Source of the DNA: Perilla frutescens
Taxonomy: Eukaryota; Streptophyta; Magnoliopsida; Lamiales; Lamiaceae
DNA: 64,000 nt
NCBI GenBank assembly: GCA_026008535.1
Contig: BRKX01000006.1
Location: 41,838,664 to 41,902,663 of the forward strand
Direction of reading: 5' to 3'
How positions within the stretch are numbered: position 1 is the first letter of the stretch; every line of letters starts with the position of its first letter. The notes below the pieces were generated by a model. The model searched no databases and had not been told where the DNA came from. It was given only the letters and a program-made list of their open reading frames with translations. Made by a program: the position numbers and the translations under genes. Below, piece by piece: positions 25,171 through 34,980 of the stretch.

Positions 25171-25435
25171 GAGGCTGATCAAATTAAATATGATTAGAAA
25201 ATCCCTAAGTGTACTTCTTGCTAATCAGTTGTAATTATCATTTGATCCATATTTATAAAAGTTAATCTTTTTGATTTCAAATAAATGACAAGCTTTACAT
25301 TTATTTTGAAATTTTGACCGTTGCAAAACAATGACACGTGTCAAGGTCATTTATTGCCAACGACCAAAAGAAATCAGAGGCTAGTACCATTTCAACCATC
25401 ATATCTATGAGCCTGTCTTAACACTCATAAAAAGG

Positions 25436-25480
<45 letters not shown>

Positions 25481-25568
25481 CCTTTAAAAAGCCTCCTCCT
25501 CTGAAAATCTCAAACCTTTCTCTCTCAAAATATCTTGAATTTTTCCAAAATTTCAGCCAACCTCAAAG
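25171..25568 (+). promoter_or_regulatory. Spacer and putative promoter/leader of accessory ORF B
   Basis: It holds a perfect 12-bp palindrome TGACACGTGTCA (25332-25343), a TATA-like CATAAAAA at 25426-25433, a (CT)n tract, and an acceptor-like TTTCAG ending at 25556, 12 bp before the ATG. The G-box recalls the one before ORF A. Promoter and splice roles are inference. Confidence 0.45.
25437..25477 (+). repeat. (CT)n microsatellite in the ORF B leader
   Basis: About twenty CT units directly after the TATA-like motif and 90 bp before the ORF B start. Confidence 0.95.
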
Positions 25569-27623
25569 ATGGCCGAATTATCCAGATCTTCAAATTCCTT
25601 CAAAAACCAACTTATGAGAGATAAATTCCTTGATAGGAAGAAATTTCAATTGATTCTTGGTGAATCAAACAATCCAATCCTTCTGTCAAATCTTCACAAA
25701 ACAGGAGTTCTTCACTACCTGGAAACACCACCAAAATTCTTTAGACAAAATTTGGTGAGTGAATTTTTGCTTCAAGCCAAATTATCTGCAGATGGGAAGA
25801 TGATATCTTCAGTGATTCAAGGAAGAATGTTACACATCAATGAGAAAACAGTTGCTGAAATATTCTAACTTCCACAAGAAGGCTCATCCGTTCAAGATCT
25901 AAAGGAATCTACAGAGTCACACTGGAGAGAATGGAAAGCTTCAAGCTCCAACAAGCAATTCAGTTTTACCACCGCTAAAACTGATCTCAAGCCCGAGTAT
26001 AGAGTTCTACTTGACATAACGAACAAGATGATGTTCGGAGCAATTGGAAGCCTAAGCCAACTTACCCAAGAGAGATACAAGGTCATGATTCAACTTGCTG
26101 AAGGGAGACAAACAAACTGGGCAGAATTTGTCTTTCAACAATTCAAGCATCAAGTCATCAAGGCTACAGACTCAAAGACATCTGGCAAATTTGAGTCTAA
26201 GGTAGGACTTGTTCTAAGGATGAGCAAAATGCTTGAAGACTTGCTGAACCTTCCAAGTGATGAATGACTATCGGTTCTGATCTCCGACTGGATCCCCAAG
26301 AAAGGAACTGCTCATCTACAGTCCCTAAAGAAGAAGAGAAGAGGAAAGGCCAAGATGAGTAACCAGAGTTCGAGCAACTCAACTGCCAATGCCGTTCACT
26401 CTCCAAAATCAAAGAACGGATCGTCAGTTGATTTCCAGATTTGCTCTGATCCAGATGAACTTATTCCATTCATTGGAATACCCCACCCGAACTATGGAGC
26501 AGACTACTTCAGAGGCACATGCCCTCCGCTCCAGCTGACTGAAGAGAATATTCACACATTCTACAGTGGTGAATATGCAGTCAAAAGTGCACAAAAGGAA
26601 GTGATCAATCTCCTTCTCACTCACTTCACTATTGTTGCACAACGAGATCAAGAGTTGTATAAACAACTTCACCGATATTTCTATTGGTACAACTGGAGAC
26701 ATTCTATGTCCATCTAGTCACACTTCTTGCTAACTGCCTTTCATGGCATGAGCTTCTGGCAGAGAGAAGAAACTTGGAACATCAAATGGATAGGTTCATC
26801 AAATCCATTCCCTCCAACCATTGTGCAAGTTCAGCACATCATGAATCATCGGCTAGTCAACAAGATTCCAGCGATCGCCTTATTAGCAGAGCTCAAGACA
26901 TGTATCATGCCTCAAGGAGTTGGGATTGCAAATTAATCAGCCAATTGCCCAACTGGCTCGTTCTGTCGACAACTGAACTTTGATAATCTATCAAGTCAAT
27001 CAGCTGAGCCATCACGATGAACTCCAACTACTGTTAAGAGGATAGAACCCCATCTATCTCACACTACAGTCATAGCTTCTCAAAAGAATACAAGGCACAT
27101 TGATGCAAGAGACAGTGACGATGAGGATACTGCCACGTCACCAAGTCTTCTATCCAAAAGTTATGTGACTCCATTGCTCACGTCAGGCTCAAAAGGTGTG
27201 CAGTTGACTAAGAAAAATGATCAGTTTCGGTCATCGCCAAAGGGAATCTCACACTCCCTTAGTCAAAGGATGAAAAGTTCGTCAGTAGAGATCTAGCTTC
27301 ACCTTCGCCAAGCCAAGAAGACAGAAAGGCCTGAACCATCAAAGCACAAACCTACATCCAAAGACACCAGTGCTACTAGTCCAGCTAGGCCCTTCGAGAA
27401 GCGGAAACTGTCTACAAAAAAGCCGAGCAACTGATCAAACCAACTGATCAATTCAGTTGTAGCCTTAACTACAGCCAGCTCATCAGTGATAACTGAGAAT
27501 CAAGACTCAACTATTCATCCAACCTCCGAGTCATCAATCAGTTGGACTGTATCCCAACTGACTAAGGATAAGTTTTTTTTTCAAAATCTTATCTTAATTA
27601 TATTATTACCGTTGCGATTATGA
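25569..27623 (+). pseudogene. Accessory ORF B of family 1
   Basis: Function unknown; I judge it a diverged relative of ORF A. One frame runs from ATG 25569 to TGA 27621 (684 codons plus stop). The block order matches ORF A: VSEFLLQ at about 25757, NWAEFVFQQF near 26118, TCPPLQLTEENI near 26520 (A has AYPPMGETEENI), YWYNWRH near 26682, and FHGMSFWQREE near 26740. The C-terminal third is Ser/Lys-rich and basic. Stops lie at 25866, 26265, 26715 and 26934, with more beyond; no frameshift is needed up to 27000. The true original C-terminus is uncertain because the last ~70 codons have no counterpart. No signal peptide or membrane segment is seen. Confidence 0.72.
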
Positions 27624-28102
27624 AATATCTTATATTATATTTCAATGGTTACAATTTGAAAATCGGGTTCAATATCACAAAGTTGTCATTAATATCTCTC
27701 CATGAATATTAAACCAACCCTTCAAAGAGGCGAAGAAAATATATTTTAATGAGCTATAAATGGAAAGATCTGCAGAAAATATTTCGCTATTTATGGCAAC
27801 TATCCTATTTTCAAAATGGCTACCTCTCAGCCACAAGATCATAAAGTCAGTTAACCGTTGAACGGCTGAGATACATGCATCATTAATTCAGCTAATCAAC
27901 TATCAAATCGGATGGCTGATCAGCTAAGAAAAGCAATCGAGTACCCTCGATTCTTGCATGCAAAGATGTATAAATATGTGCAAAGAGATGAAGGCTCCGA
28001 TCATCTGAAAATCTCTCTCTCTCTTATTCGATCTTTTGCTAAGCCTTCTCTCTCTCATCAAAACTCTTGCATTTCTAAACTGAATATCATATTTTTGCAG
28101 AA
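27624..28102 (+). promoter_or_regulatory. Spacer, putative promoter and splice acceptor of accessory ORF C
   Basis: A TATA box TATAAATA lies at 27969-27976, 134 bp before the ATG. A CT-rich leader follows (28012-28025 and 28045-28055), ending in ATTTTTGCAG at 28091-28100, a textbook 3' splice site two bases before the ATG. The minus-strand copy keeps TTGCAG at 48870-48865. Confidence 0.5.
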
Positions 28103-29821
28103 ATGAAGCCCCCATTTTCCATGGTGGATATTAAAGCTCTTGAGCGCAAGATGAGAAAGGACAAATCTCTAAATCTAGAGATGCTCAATGCACGTCTCGG
28201 CCCGGATGTCTTTCAAAAGATTTATCGACCATTGGAGGTGACTGGGTTGCTCCCCTTCTTGACACTGTTGCCAGTCAAGAACATACCTGCTTATGTTGCC
28301 GAGTTCTACTACAACGCAACCATCAACGGCGACAACATCATCTCCACCGTAAAGAATCAGGTGATCACGGTCATAAAGGAAATGATGATGTCCACTCTTC
28401 ACCTCCCCGGCAAAGGCCCAGACGTGATGGATCAAAATCTGTCATCCAAACACGCGTTATGGGAAACCTGAAAGCTTCCTCACGTGCGCCACAATGATAG
28501 TTCGCACAGACTAAAGGAGAGCATGCCAAGTGATATCATCCAACTTTTGGATATCACCGGTCATATCCTACATGGCAACTTCGAGATAGTCCATCTCTCC
28601 GAGATCAAAGCCTATCTCACAGCCGCTCTATACTTTGGATGTCAAGCCGGCTGGGCTTCCTACATCCTTGCACAACTGAGGGCCAACGTCGATCGCGCGG
28701 CATATGATCCGTCAACTGGCTCATTATGAGAAAAAGTCAGGTTTATGAATCACATAAGCCACATCATACAAAGCCAGTTTGATGAGATCATACCAACCGG
28801 CTAACTACTCGGAAGACGGGACATGCTCCCCACTATCTACTGCCATCAGATCCCGAAGCGTTCACACCCACAAGGGCCTTCCAACTCAGATCGTGGAAAG
28901 GAACCCTTGGAGGCACCCGTCAGCTCCACTGACGAAAGAGAGCTAATGCTTGAGAGTGCATCTCTTTTAAGTCTGAGTGATCAGCCCACAATATCAGCCA
29001 GCTCCCAACCTCCACCTTTAGTCCAAAATGACTATATTGAGGTTGATTTTGAACCAGTTCTAGACCACCAGCTCCGAAGCTGCTTTGGTCTCATTGAGGA
29101 CACTGACTCCTCCCTCTTCGCGCAACTGCAGCGGTACTTGCAGTACCATATATGGCGCTTTCAACTGGATGAGTCAACTATGTTCCACCTTATCCACACC
29201 CGTGGCTCCTCCTTCTGGATCAGCAAAGGAACATGGAGTCAAAACTGGATGAATCATCCACTCTCCTCACCTCCAATGCTCTCGGAGATCATAGATTCAA
29301 TGATCAAGCGACTCCAGCTCGGTATACCAGTCGATGCCCCTCTTCCCGATAATGAACCGGCCAACTCCTCATGCACATCCTTCGTTAGTGATCCACCTCT
29401 TCCTTCAACTGATGAGATATTTAGCAACTTGGCTCCCATGAACTTCAGAGAGCAAGACATCTCTGATCAAGGTTAGTTCATGACAACTGAAGACGCCTAT
29501 GCATGGCTTTCTCCGTCTATGCAAATTCCTTCAGTTCCCTCCATCCCTGATGACAATTTGGCAACTGCCTTCACGTTCCTGCCACACTTGCCACTACCAT
29601 CCTGTGATCCATTCCACCTTTTGGATGATGCCAAAAAGGGGGAAGAAGGACAATATGATGATGGATGTCTGACTCTTTGGGATCAGATTCAAAGAGAAAT
29701 TCATCATGAGGGGGAAGATCAGCTTCAGGGGGAAGCATGGAGACAACAAGGAGTCCAAGAAAGAGGAGAATCGAGCAGAAGGAAAAGGAGCAATTGGAGC
29801 AACTTTCAGGAAGTAGATTAG
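28103..29821 (+). pseudogene. Accessory ORF C of family 1
   Basis: Function unknown; third member of the A/B/C set. One frame runs from ATG 28103 to TAG 29819 (572 codons plus stop). VAEFYYN lies near 28297, GWASYILAQL near 28650, and YHIWRFQ followed by GSSFW near 29148-29220, matching the blocks of A and B in order. The C-terminal part is acidic and then basic (SSRRKRS). Its codons overlap polypurine tracts (29633-29645 and repeats after), so coding and replication signals share bases. Stops lie at 28469, 28727, 28802 and 29474. The one at 28469 is TGG in the minus copy, a G-to-A change. Leader and frame are also found at 48861-47205. Confidence 0.76.
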
Positions 29822-30337
29822 TAGTCTTAACTACTAACTCTGGGAATTATGCTTTAAAGTGAATATATAATACAAGTTTTGATCATGATTTTAATTCAAG
29901 CTTGTCATGATTATAATGCTCTTGCTCAGATATACTATGCTCTAATCTTCGATACTATGCTCTGATATTTCAAGTTTGAATGTTTTAACATGATACTTTA
30001 TGCTCTGATACTTCAGTTATGCTCTGATACTTCAGTTTGAATACTTTGTCTCTTGAATGAAAAAGCACAATGCTCTAATAATAGAATGAAAGCATGCTCA
30101 AGAGAAAAGAATGAAAATAAAATGCTCTGAAATTTGAAGTCCAAACTGCTCTTGAAATTGACACGCTTAGATACTTTAATGATAGCATGAATGACAAATG
30201 CTCTGATACTTGAATAAAAATCATGAATCAATTTGTCTCTCTACATGCTCTGAATTTGCTCTGATTTTAGGATTCTACTTAAGCATTTGCTACACTTGTA
30301 GTTTTTCCATCATCATCAACAAAGTTTTGACATCATC
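29822..30337 (+). other. Spacer with repeated TGCTCTGA motif before the 3' LTR
   Basis: No ORF is supported. The motif TGCTCTGA or TGCTCTAA occurs about nine times between 29938 and 30265, often followed by TACTT. It is not seen in the same place in the minus-strand copy. Confidence 0.6.
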
Positions 30338-30351
30338 AAAAAGGGGAAAAT
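30338..30351 (+). promoter_or_regulatory. Polypurine tract of family 1
   Basis: AAAAAGGGGAAAAT lies directly before the 3' LTR, where the plus-strand primer for reverse transcription is made. Further purine tracts at 29633-29645, 29709-29717 and 29727-29735 fit the multiple tracts known in Sireviruses. Confidence 0.8.
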
Positions 30352-32391
30352 TGTTAGGAAGAACTATCAAGGAACCCCTAGATCAGGTTTTGATGAGATG
30401 TCAAAATTATTTATGAAAAACTGACTAGAGTTCAAGCTGTAGATCGAAGCTGACCAGCCCAGGGCATCATCAAAGAAGAACTCAAGTATAGCCAAAGTCA
30501 ACCGATCTAAAGAATGGCCTACAAGTTGGAAGACACGTCATCCAGTCTAAGTTCAACTCAGCTGAAGAGTCATACCAATCAAAACAAGCTGACAACCAAG
30601 TCAGCTGAGCTGAGGGAGAAATGAGTTGACTAAAAACTGAAGAAACTGATAGAATGACAGTTTAAGCTAGAGACTGGAAGCATCCAACTGATGGTCAGAT
30701 TACAGTAAGCAAGACAGATCAGCTGAAAGTAATAACTGTAGTCAGTCAGCTTGTGATTAGTCAGAACTGACAAGAAAGCTCAAAGAGAAATCAGTCAAGC
30801 TGACAAGCTTGCCAAGAACTCGAGATCAGTCGAATTGGAGAATGATAAGCTCAGAACTGCCAACTGGAGCAACAGTCAGACTCAGCTGATAAGCTCAGAA
30901 CTGCCAACTGGAGCAACAGTCAGACTCAGCTGATAAGCTCAGAACTGTCAACTGGAGCAACAGTTAGACTCAGCTGATAAGCTCAGAACTGCTAACTGGA
31001 GCAACAGTCAGACTCAGCTGATAAGCTCAAAACTGCCAATTGGAGCAACAGTAAGACTCAGCTGATAAGCTCAGAATTGCCAACTGGAGCAACAGTCAGA
31101 CTCAGCTGATATGCTCAGAACTGCCAACTGGAGCAACAGTAGGACTCAGCTGATAAGCTCAGAACTGCCAACTGGAGCAATAGTCAGACTCAGCTGATAA
31201 GCTCAGAACTGCCAACTGGAGCGATAGCTAGACTCAGCTGATAAGCTCAGAACTGCTAACTGGAGCAACAGTCAGACTCAACTGATAAGCTCAGAACTAC
31301 CAACTGGAGCCATAGTCAAACTCAGCTGACAAGCTCAGAACTGCCAGCTGGGACGATAATCTAACTGAGCTGAGAAATCCAGAACTGCCAACTGAAACTC
31401 TAAACTGCCAAGAAATCTGAAGCCAGAGGACCCCTGGAGTGTATTAGTTGAATCAACGTATCTTGGAATAAATGCTCCTTCAAAGATCCTGGAATTTAAT
31501 GAAGATCGATTGGCAGAGTAACCGCTACTTCAACCAAATGATCCAAGCGATCTTTAAAGACCACCTGTCATTGATGAGCCAACAGAGCCACCGATCAATG
31601 GACAATGGAACTTAACGGTCATAAAATCACTCATTTATAAAAGACGGGTGAATCAGAGTTTTAAACACTCTTCGCCTCTATAACTTTTTGCTAACCTTCG
31701 CATATACAAGCAAGGGCTTTTCTTTCTCCCCCACACACAAGCTCAAGTGCAACATTTGACAGAAACTGCGAAAGTCCAACTGAGAAGAAGAATTCACATA
31801 ATCTAGATATTCAGCCAGCTATTGACGATCCAGCCAGGGCAGCCTTCTCAGTTCCAGCTATTCAATGATCAACTACTCAGCTCGATTAAAGGAGCACATC
31901 AGTTGATACCCCCTGTTCAAGACTCACCTCTTGAAGATCGAAAGAGATCTAAAACCTTGTAAAGACGACAATAGCACCTACCTTCCTAGCGAGCAGTTAG
32001 GGACTTCAAGTGTGAGCCGTCGATCTGCTGAGGTAGCGAGTAGTTACCAGGTTTAGCCAACTGTCCTTCATTGTGTAATTTGTAAAGAAACTGAAGTTAT
32101 ATAGTGAAGTTACCCTTCTGCGGAAGGAGGAGTGGACGTCGAAGTTTGAGACTTCGAACCTCTATAAATCGCTTGTGTGCTGTACTATATTGATCATTGC
32201 ATATCTCTGAACTGCATACAATATCACACAAGCTGCACTCAAACTGTCTGAACTAATTATCAAGTTTGTGCATAGATAAGTTTCATCAAGCGAGTCAAAG
32301 GGCCTTGTTATTTCGGATCTAAAGTAAAAGTTTTTGAATCAGTTTATTCACCCCCCCCTCTAAACTAATACCAACTCGCCCGGGACCAACA
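30352..32391 (+). repeat. 3' LTR of family 1, complete
   Basis: 2,040 bp from TGTTAGG to ACCAACA, followed by the target duplication AATAT. It contains a 44-bp tandem array and a TATA box at 31636-31643. The part after 31966 is missing from the 5' LTR. Confidence 0.95.
30843..31374 (+). repeat. 44-bp tandem repeats in the 3' LTR
   Basis: The same unit as in the 5' LTR, here about eleven copies (30843 to 31328) and a degenerate last one. This is three more than in the 5' LTR. Confidence 0.95.
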
Positions 32392-32396
32392 AATAT

Positions 32397-34041
32397 CCCC
32401 ATCAACCCCTTCCACGATAGGATCAGAATCCTGATGGGGTAATTCCGATGGGCTAATTTTGATGGCAATCCCGATCGTAATCTTGATGGTACCATCGGAA
32501 TTACCATCGGTATTCTAAATATCATATGATCGAGACTCCTAAATTTGAGGGTGATCATTTATCATGAATCTCGACTGAAATTCCGATCACGTATCGTGAA
32601 ATCCAATCTGAATTCTAACTAGAATCCCAATCCTAGCAAATTGTCAGAATGTATTGAAAATTATAGTGCGAAAAATTATCAAATAAACATATCAAAATGA
32701 GAAGTCAAAATCATAAAATATGATCCTAACATCAAAAATTAATTAAGTAGATAATATAGTCTTACTAAACAAGGTTGTGATTTTTAATCATCAAGATTAA
32801 CCATTTCAGTGACATTAGCAATGAAGACATCTTCACTATACTATAAAGCCACCGTATTCTTGGAACATCACCGCGCTTAATTTGAAGAAACTCAACAATA
32901 TTACTTCACCCTTTAGTGAGTCGAATCATGACTTTCATCTCATTTTTCATTGTGTGAATTGAACGGTATTCGTAATCAACTTTCTATTCTTGGAAGCCCT
33001 TCTAAGTCCAAATTTTAATCTTCTTTGACTTCGTTCCAAGAAGCTGAGTGGAATTCATTGGCAAATACTACAAAGATTATCACCACAATTAGTTTAGGAT
33101 TACTAATTTCAAACCACTACAAATGAAGAGCATGACTTTACCATTTGCCTATGATATTCACTGGAGTGACATTGTACGTCAAAGTGATAATTGTGAGCTT
33201 AAATTAAAAAAAAATATGTGAATTTAATTAAATAAAGTAAGGTCAACAAGATACACAAATATACAAACTGAATTTCATTCATACATTCAAATAGAATCCT
33301 TCTAGATGAAGTTGGATCATTCATTTTGATAGTAATTCCTGAAAGATAAGATAAAGAAATAACTAAATTAAGGTCAACAAGATACACAAAAGTGAATCCC
33401 AATCTGAATCATGATTCTATCTCGTTCAGAATCTAAATAAAATCTGAATCCCAATCCCTTTCTAACCTATGGAACAAACATGGGTCTCTCCTAAGAAGCT
33501 TTTTGTATTTCCAACATCTCTATTGTTCATCCAAGAATGACCCTTTTTTAGTTGGGAGGAATTTGGGAGGTTTTAGAGTCGCACAACGAAAGATAGAGAA
33601 AATCCGCCAAAACGCGCTTCAGTGCGCACAAGGCTATACCCTCAGTAAATCATGACCGCACAGTCCGTGTAGGAGTTTTTGGATGAATCTTATAGTGAGG
33701 GGGCACACGAGCCATGTGCTAGGAAATCATGACCGCACGGGCTGTGCGTAAAGTTCTGACACCTGACACTCATCACCGTTTTGCTCCGTTCTCGCTCGTT
33801 TCTCATTTGATTGGCTAGATTCTTTTTACAATGTGCTCCTAACTTGATTCTCTACCTTATTAGACACATCTAAGGCTCAATTTAGTCTCATAGAATAATT
33901 GGCATCAAATTCCTTCAAAATGATAAAAAACGTAACACTGCACAAAATATGGAAAATTAAATGCAACTTGTCAACTTATGCAAGCATTGCTCATTAACTA
34001 CCATCTAAATTACTCTAAAAAGGCATGAAAACTATGAGTTT
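32397..34041. other. Intergenic DNA between family 1 and family 2 elements
   Basis: No gene is supported. 32400-32640 is rich in CCGAT/GATCGG and AATCC motifs. 33560-33790 is a GC-richer patch with a repeated ATCATGACCGCAC (near 33648 and 33727). The rest is AT-rich. Confidence 0.5.
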
Positions 34042-34688
34042 TGTTAGTTCCATCTTTATGTACTAATTATTTTAGATTGTCATGATCTTTATAGCAATTC
34101 AAAGAACACAAAGGTTTTAATTTTTCAAGTTTGAAGACCATGTTCTGGACATTACGATATCAATATCCCACTGCCAATCCGATTGAAGATGGAAGAGTGT
34201 ACTTGAGCATGTTCTTGATCATGATCATGTACATGGTTGTCCAGAGTGTTTTCAAGAGACGTGCCAAGTTGATTTCAAGGAGTTGAAGCTGCTTTTTTAA
34301 AATGGATGTTTCAGAATAGAAAATACCTTGTTCAAGATAAAGATCAAGATGGAAGTAGGCAAGTTCTATTCAAGATAGAGGTAGAGGTAGTCTAGGTTGT
34401 TAGAGGATCTCACAATTCAGTCCATTGAAAGAGATTGTAGTGCGTAGGAAAGTGGTCAAGTGAGGGGAGGTCATCGTGTAATAGCCTTTGTAACCTTGCA
34501 GCAAAGTAGTGGATTATTTCTCATGGACTTATGAAGTACCTCTGACGTAGATCAGTTGATCGAACAGGGTTATTAACCTCGTGCTATTTACTTGCTTTCA
34601 ATTTATCTTTCTGATATTGCATGTTCATCACAATGTACATGCACATGATCATAAATATGTTTATATCTACCCAATTTATGTAATTTCA
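34042..34688 (+). repeat. 5' LTR of family 2, internally deleted
   Basis: It starts TGTTAGTTCC and ends TTTCA just before the primer site. Against the 3' LTR it lacks about 300 bp (after the CTATTCAAG at about 34370), including the region holding TATAAATA. Confidence 0.8.
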
Positions 34689-34690
34689 TT

Positions 34691-34702
34691 TAGTACCAGA
34701 GC
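34691..34702 (+). promoter_or_regulatory. Primer binding site, initiator Met tRNA type
   Basis: TAGTACCAGAGC matches 10 of 12 bases of TGGTATCAGAGC, the complement of the plant initiator tRNA-Met 3' end used by copia elements. Confidence 0.7.
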
Positions 34703-34777
34703 GGGTTGCCTTTGCTTAAAGCGAAAAGAGTCCTGAAAAGTGTATAATTGTGTGAAGATTTTGGTTGAGTTCAAGTT

Positions 34778-34980
34778 ATGAGTTCAATCAAGGAAAGAGG
34801 ATCTATGGTTAGACCACTATTACTTGAAGACAATAATTATCCTTACTAGAAAGCAATGATAAATGCGTTTTTGAGATCAATAGATGAGCTTGCATAGAAA
34901 AGCATCACAGAAAGATGGGAAAAGCCAACTATTGCTAAGGAAGGAAAGTCATGGGAAAATGAGAGCTGGTTATTTAAGGA
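34778..34980 (+). pseudogene. Family 2 gag remnant
   Basis: About 67 codons from ATG 34778 carry in-frame stops and a copia gag-like start (LLLEDNNY). At about 34980 it joins directly to sequence from the protease-integrase region, so most of gag, the zinc knuckle and the protease active site have been deleted. Confidence 0.65.

Larger units (their letters stand above)
13597..32391 (+). mobile_element. Family 1 Sirevirus (Ty1/copia) retrotransposon with three accessory ORFs
   Basis: The 18,795-bp element is bounded by TGTTAGG and ACCAACA and by the 5-bp duplication AATAT (13592-13596 and 32392-32396). Order: truncated 5' LTR, gag, protease, integrase, reverse transcriptase, RNase H, ORFs A, B, C, polypurine tracts, 3' LTR. 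Integrase before reverse transcriptase gives Ty1/copia. The long gag with one zinc knuckle, the VDDIIFGS reverse transcriptase motif and repeated AGGGGGAAG tracts before the 3' LTR point to the Sirevirus lineage. Sireviruses I know are roughly 7-13 kb; about 8.5 kb of this one lies between pol and the 3' LTR. An 868-bp solo LTR is nested in ORF A. Hand comparison of about 490 bp of the two LTRs before their repeat array gave about 14 mismatches. Confidence 0.93.

Noticed and set aside
21679..29821. Accessory ORFs as env-like genes
   Set aside because: No signal peptide, transmembrane segment or fusion-peptide-like region is visible; basic tails and Gln-rich regions suggest intracellular proteins.
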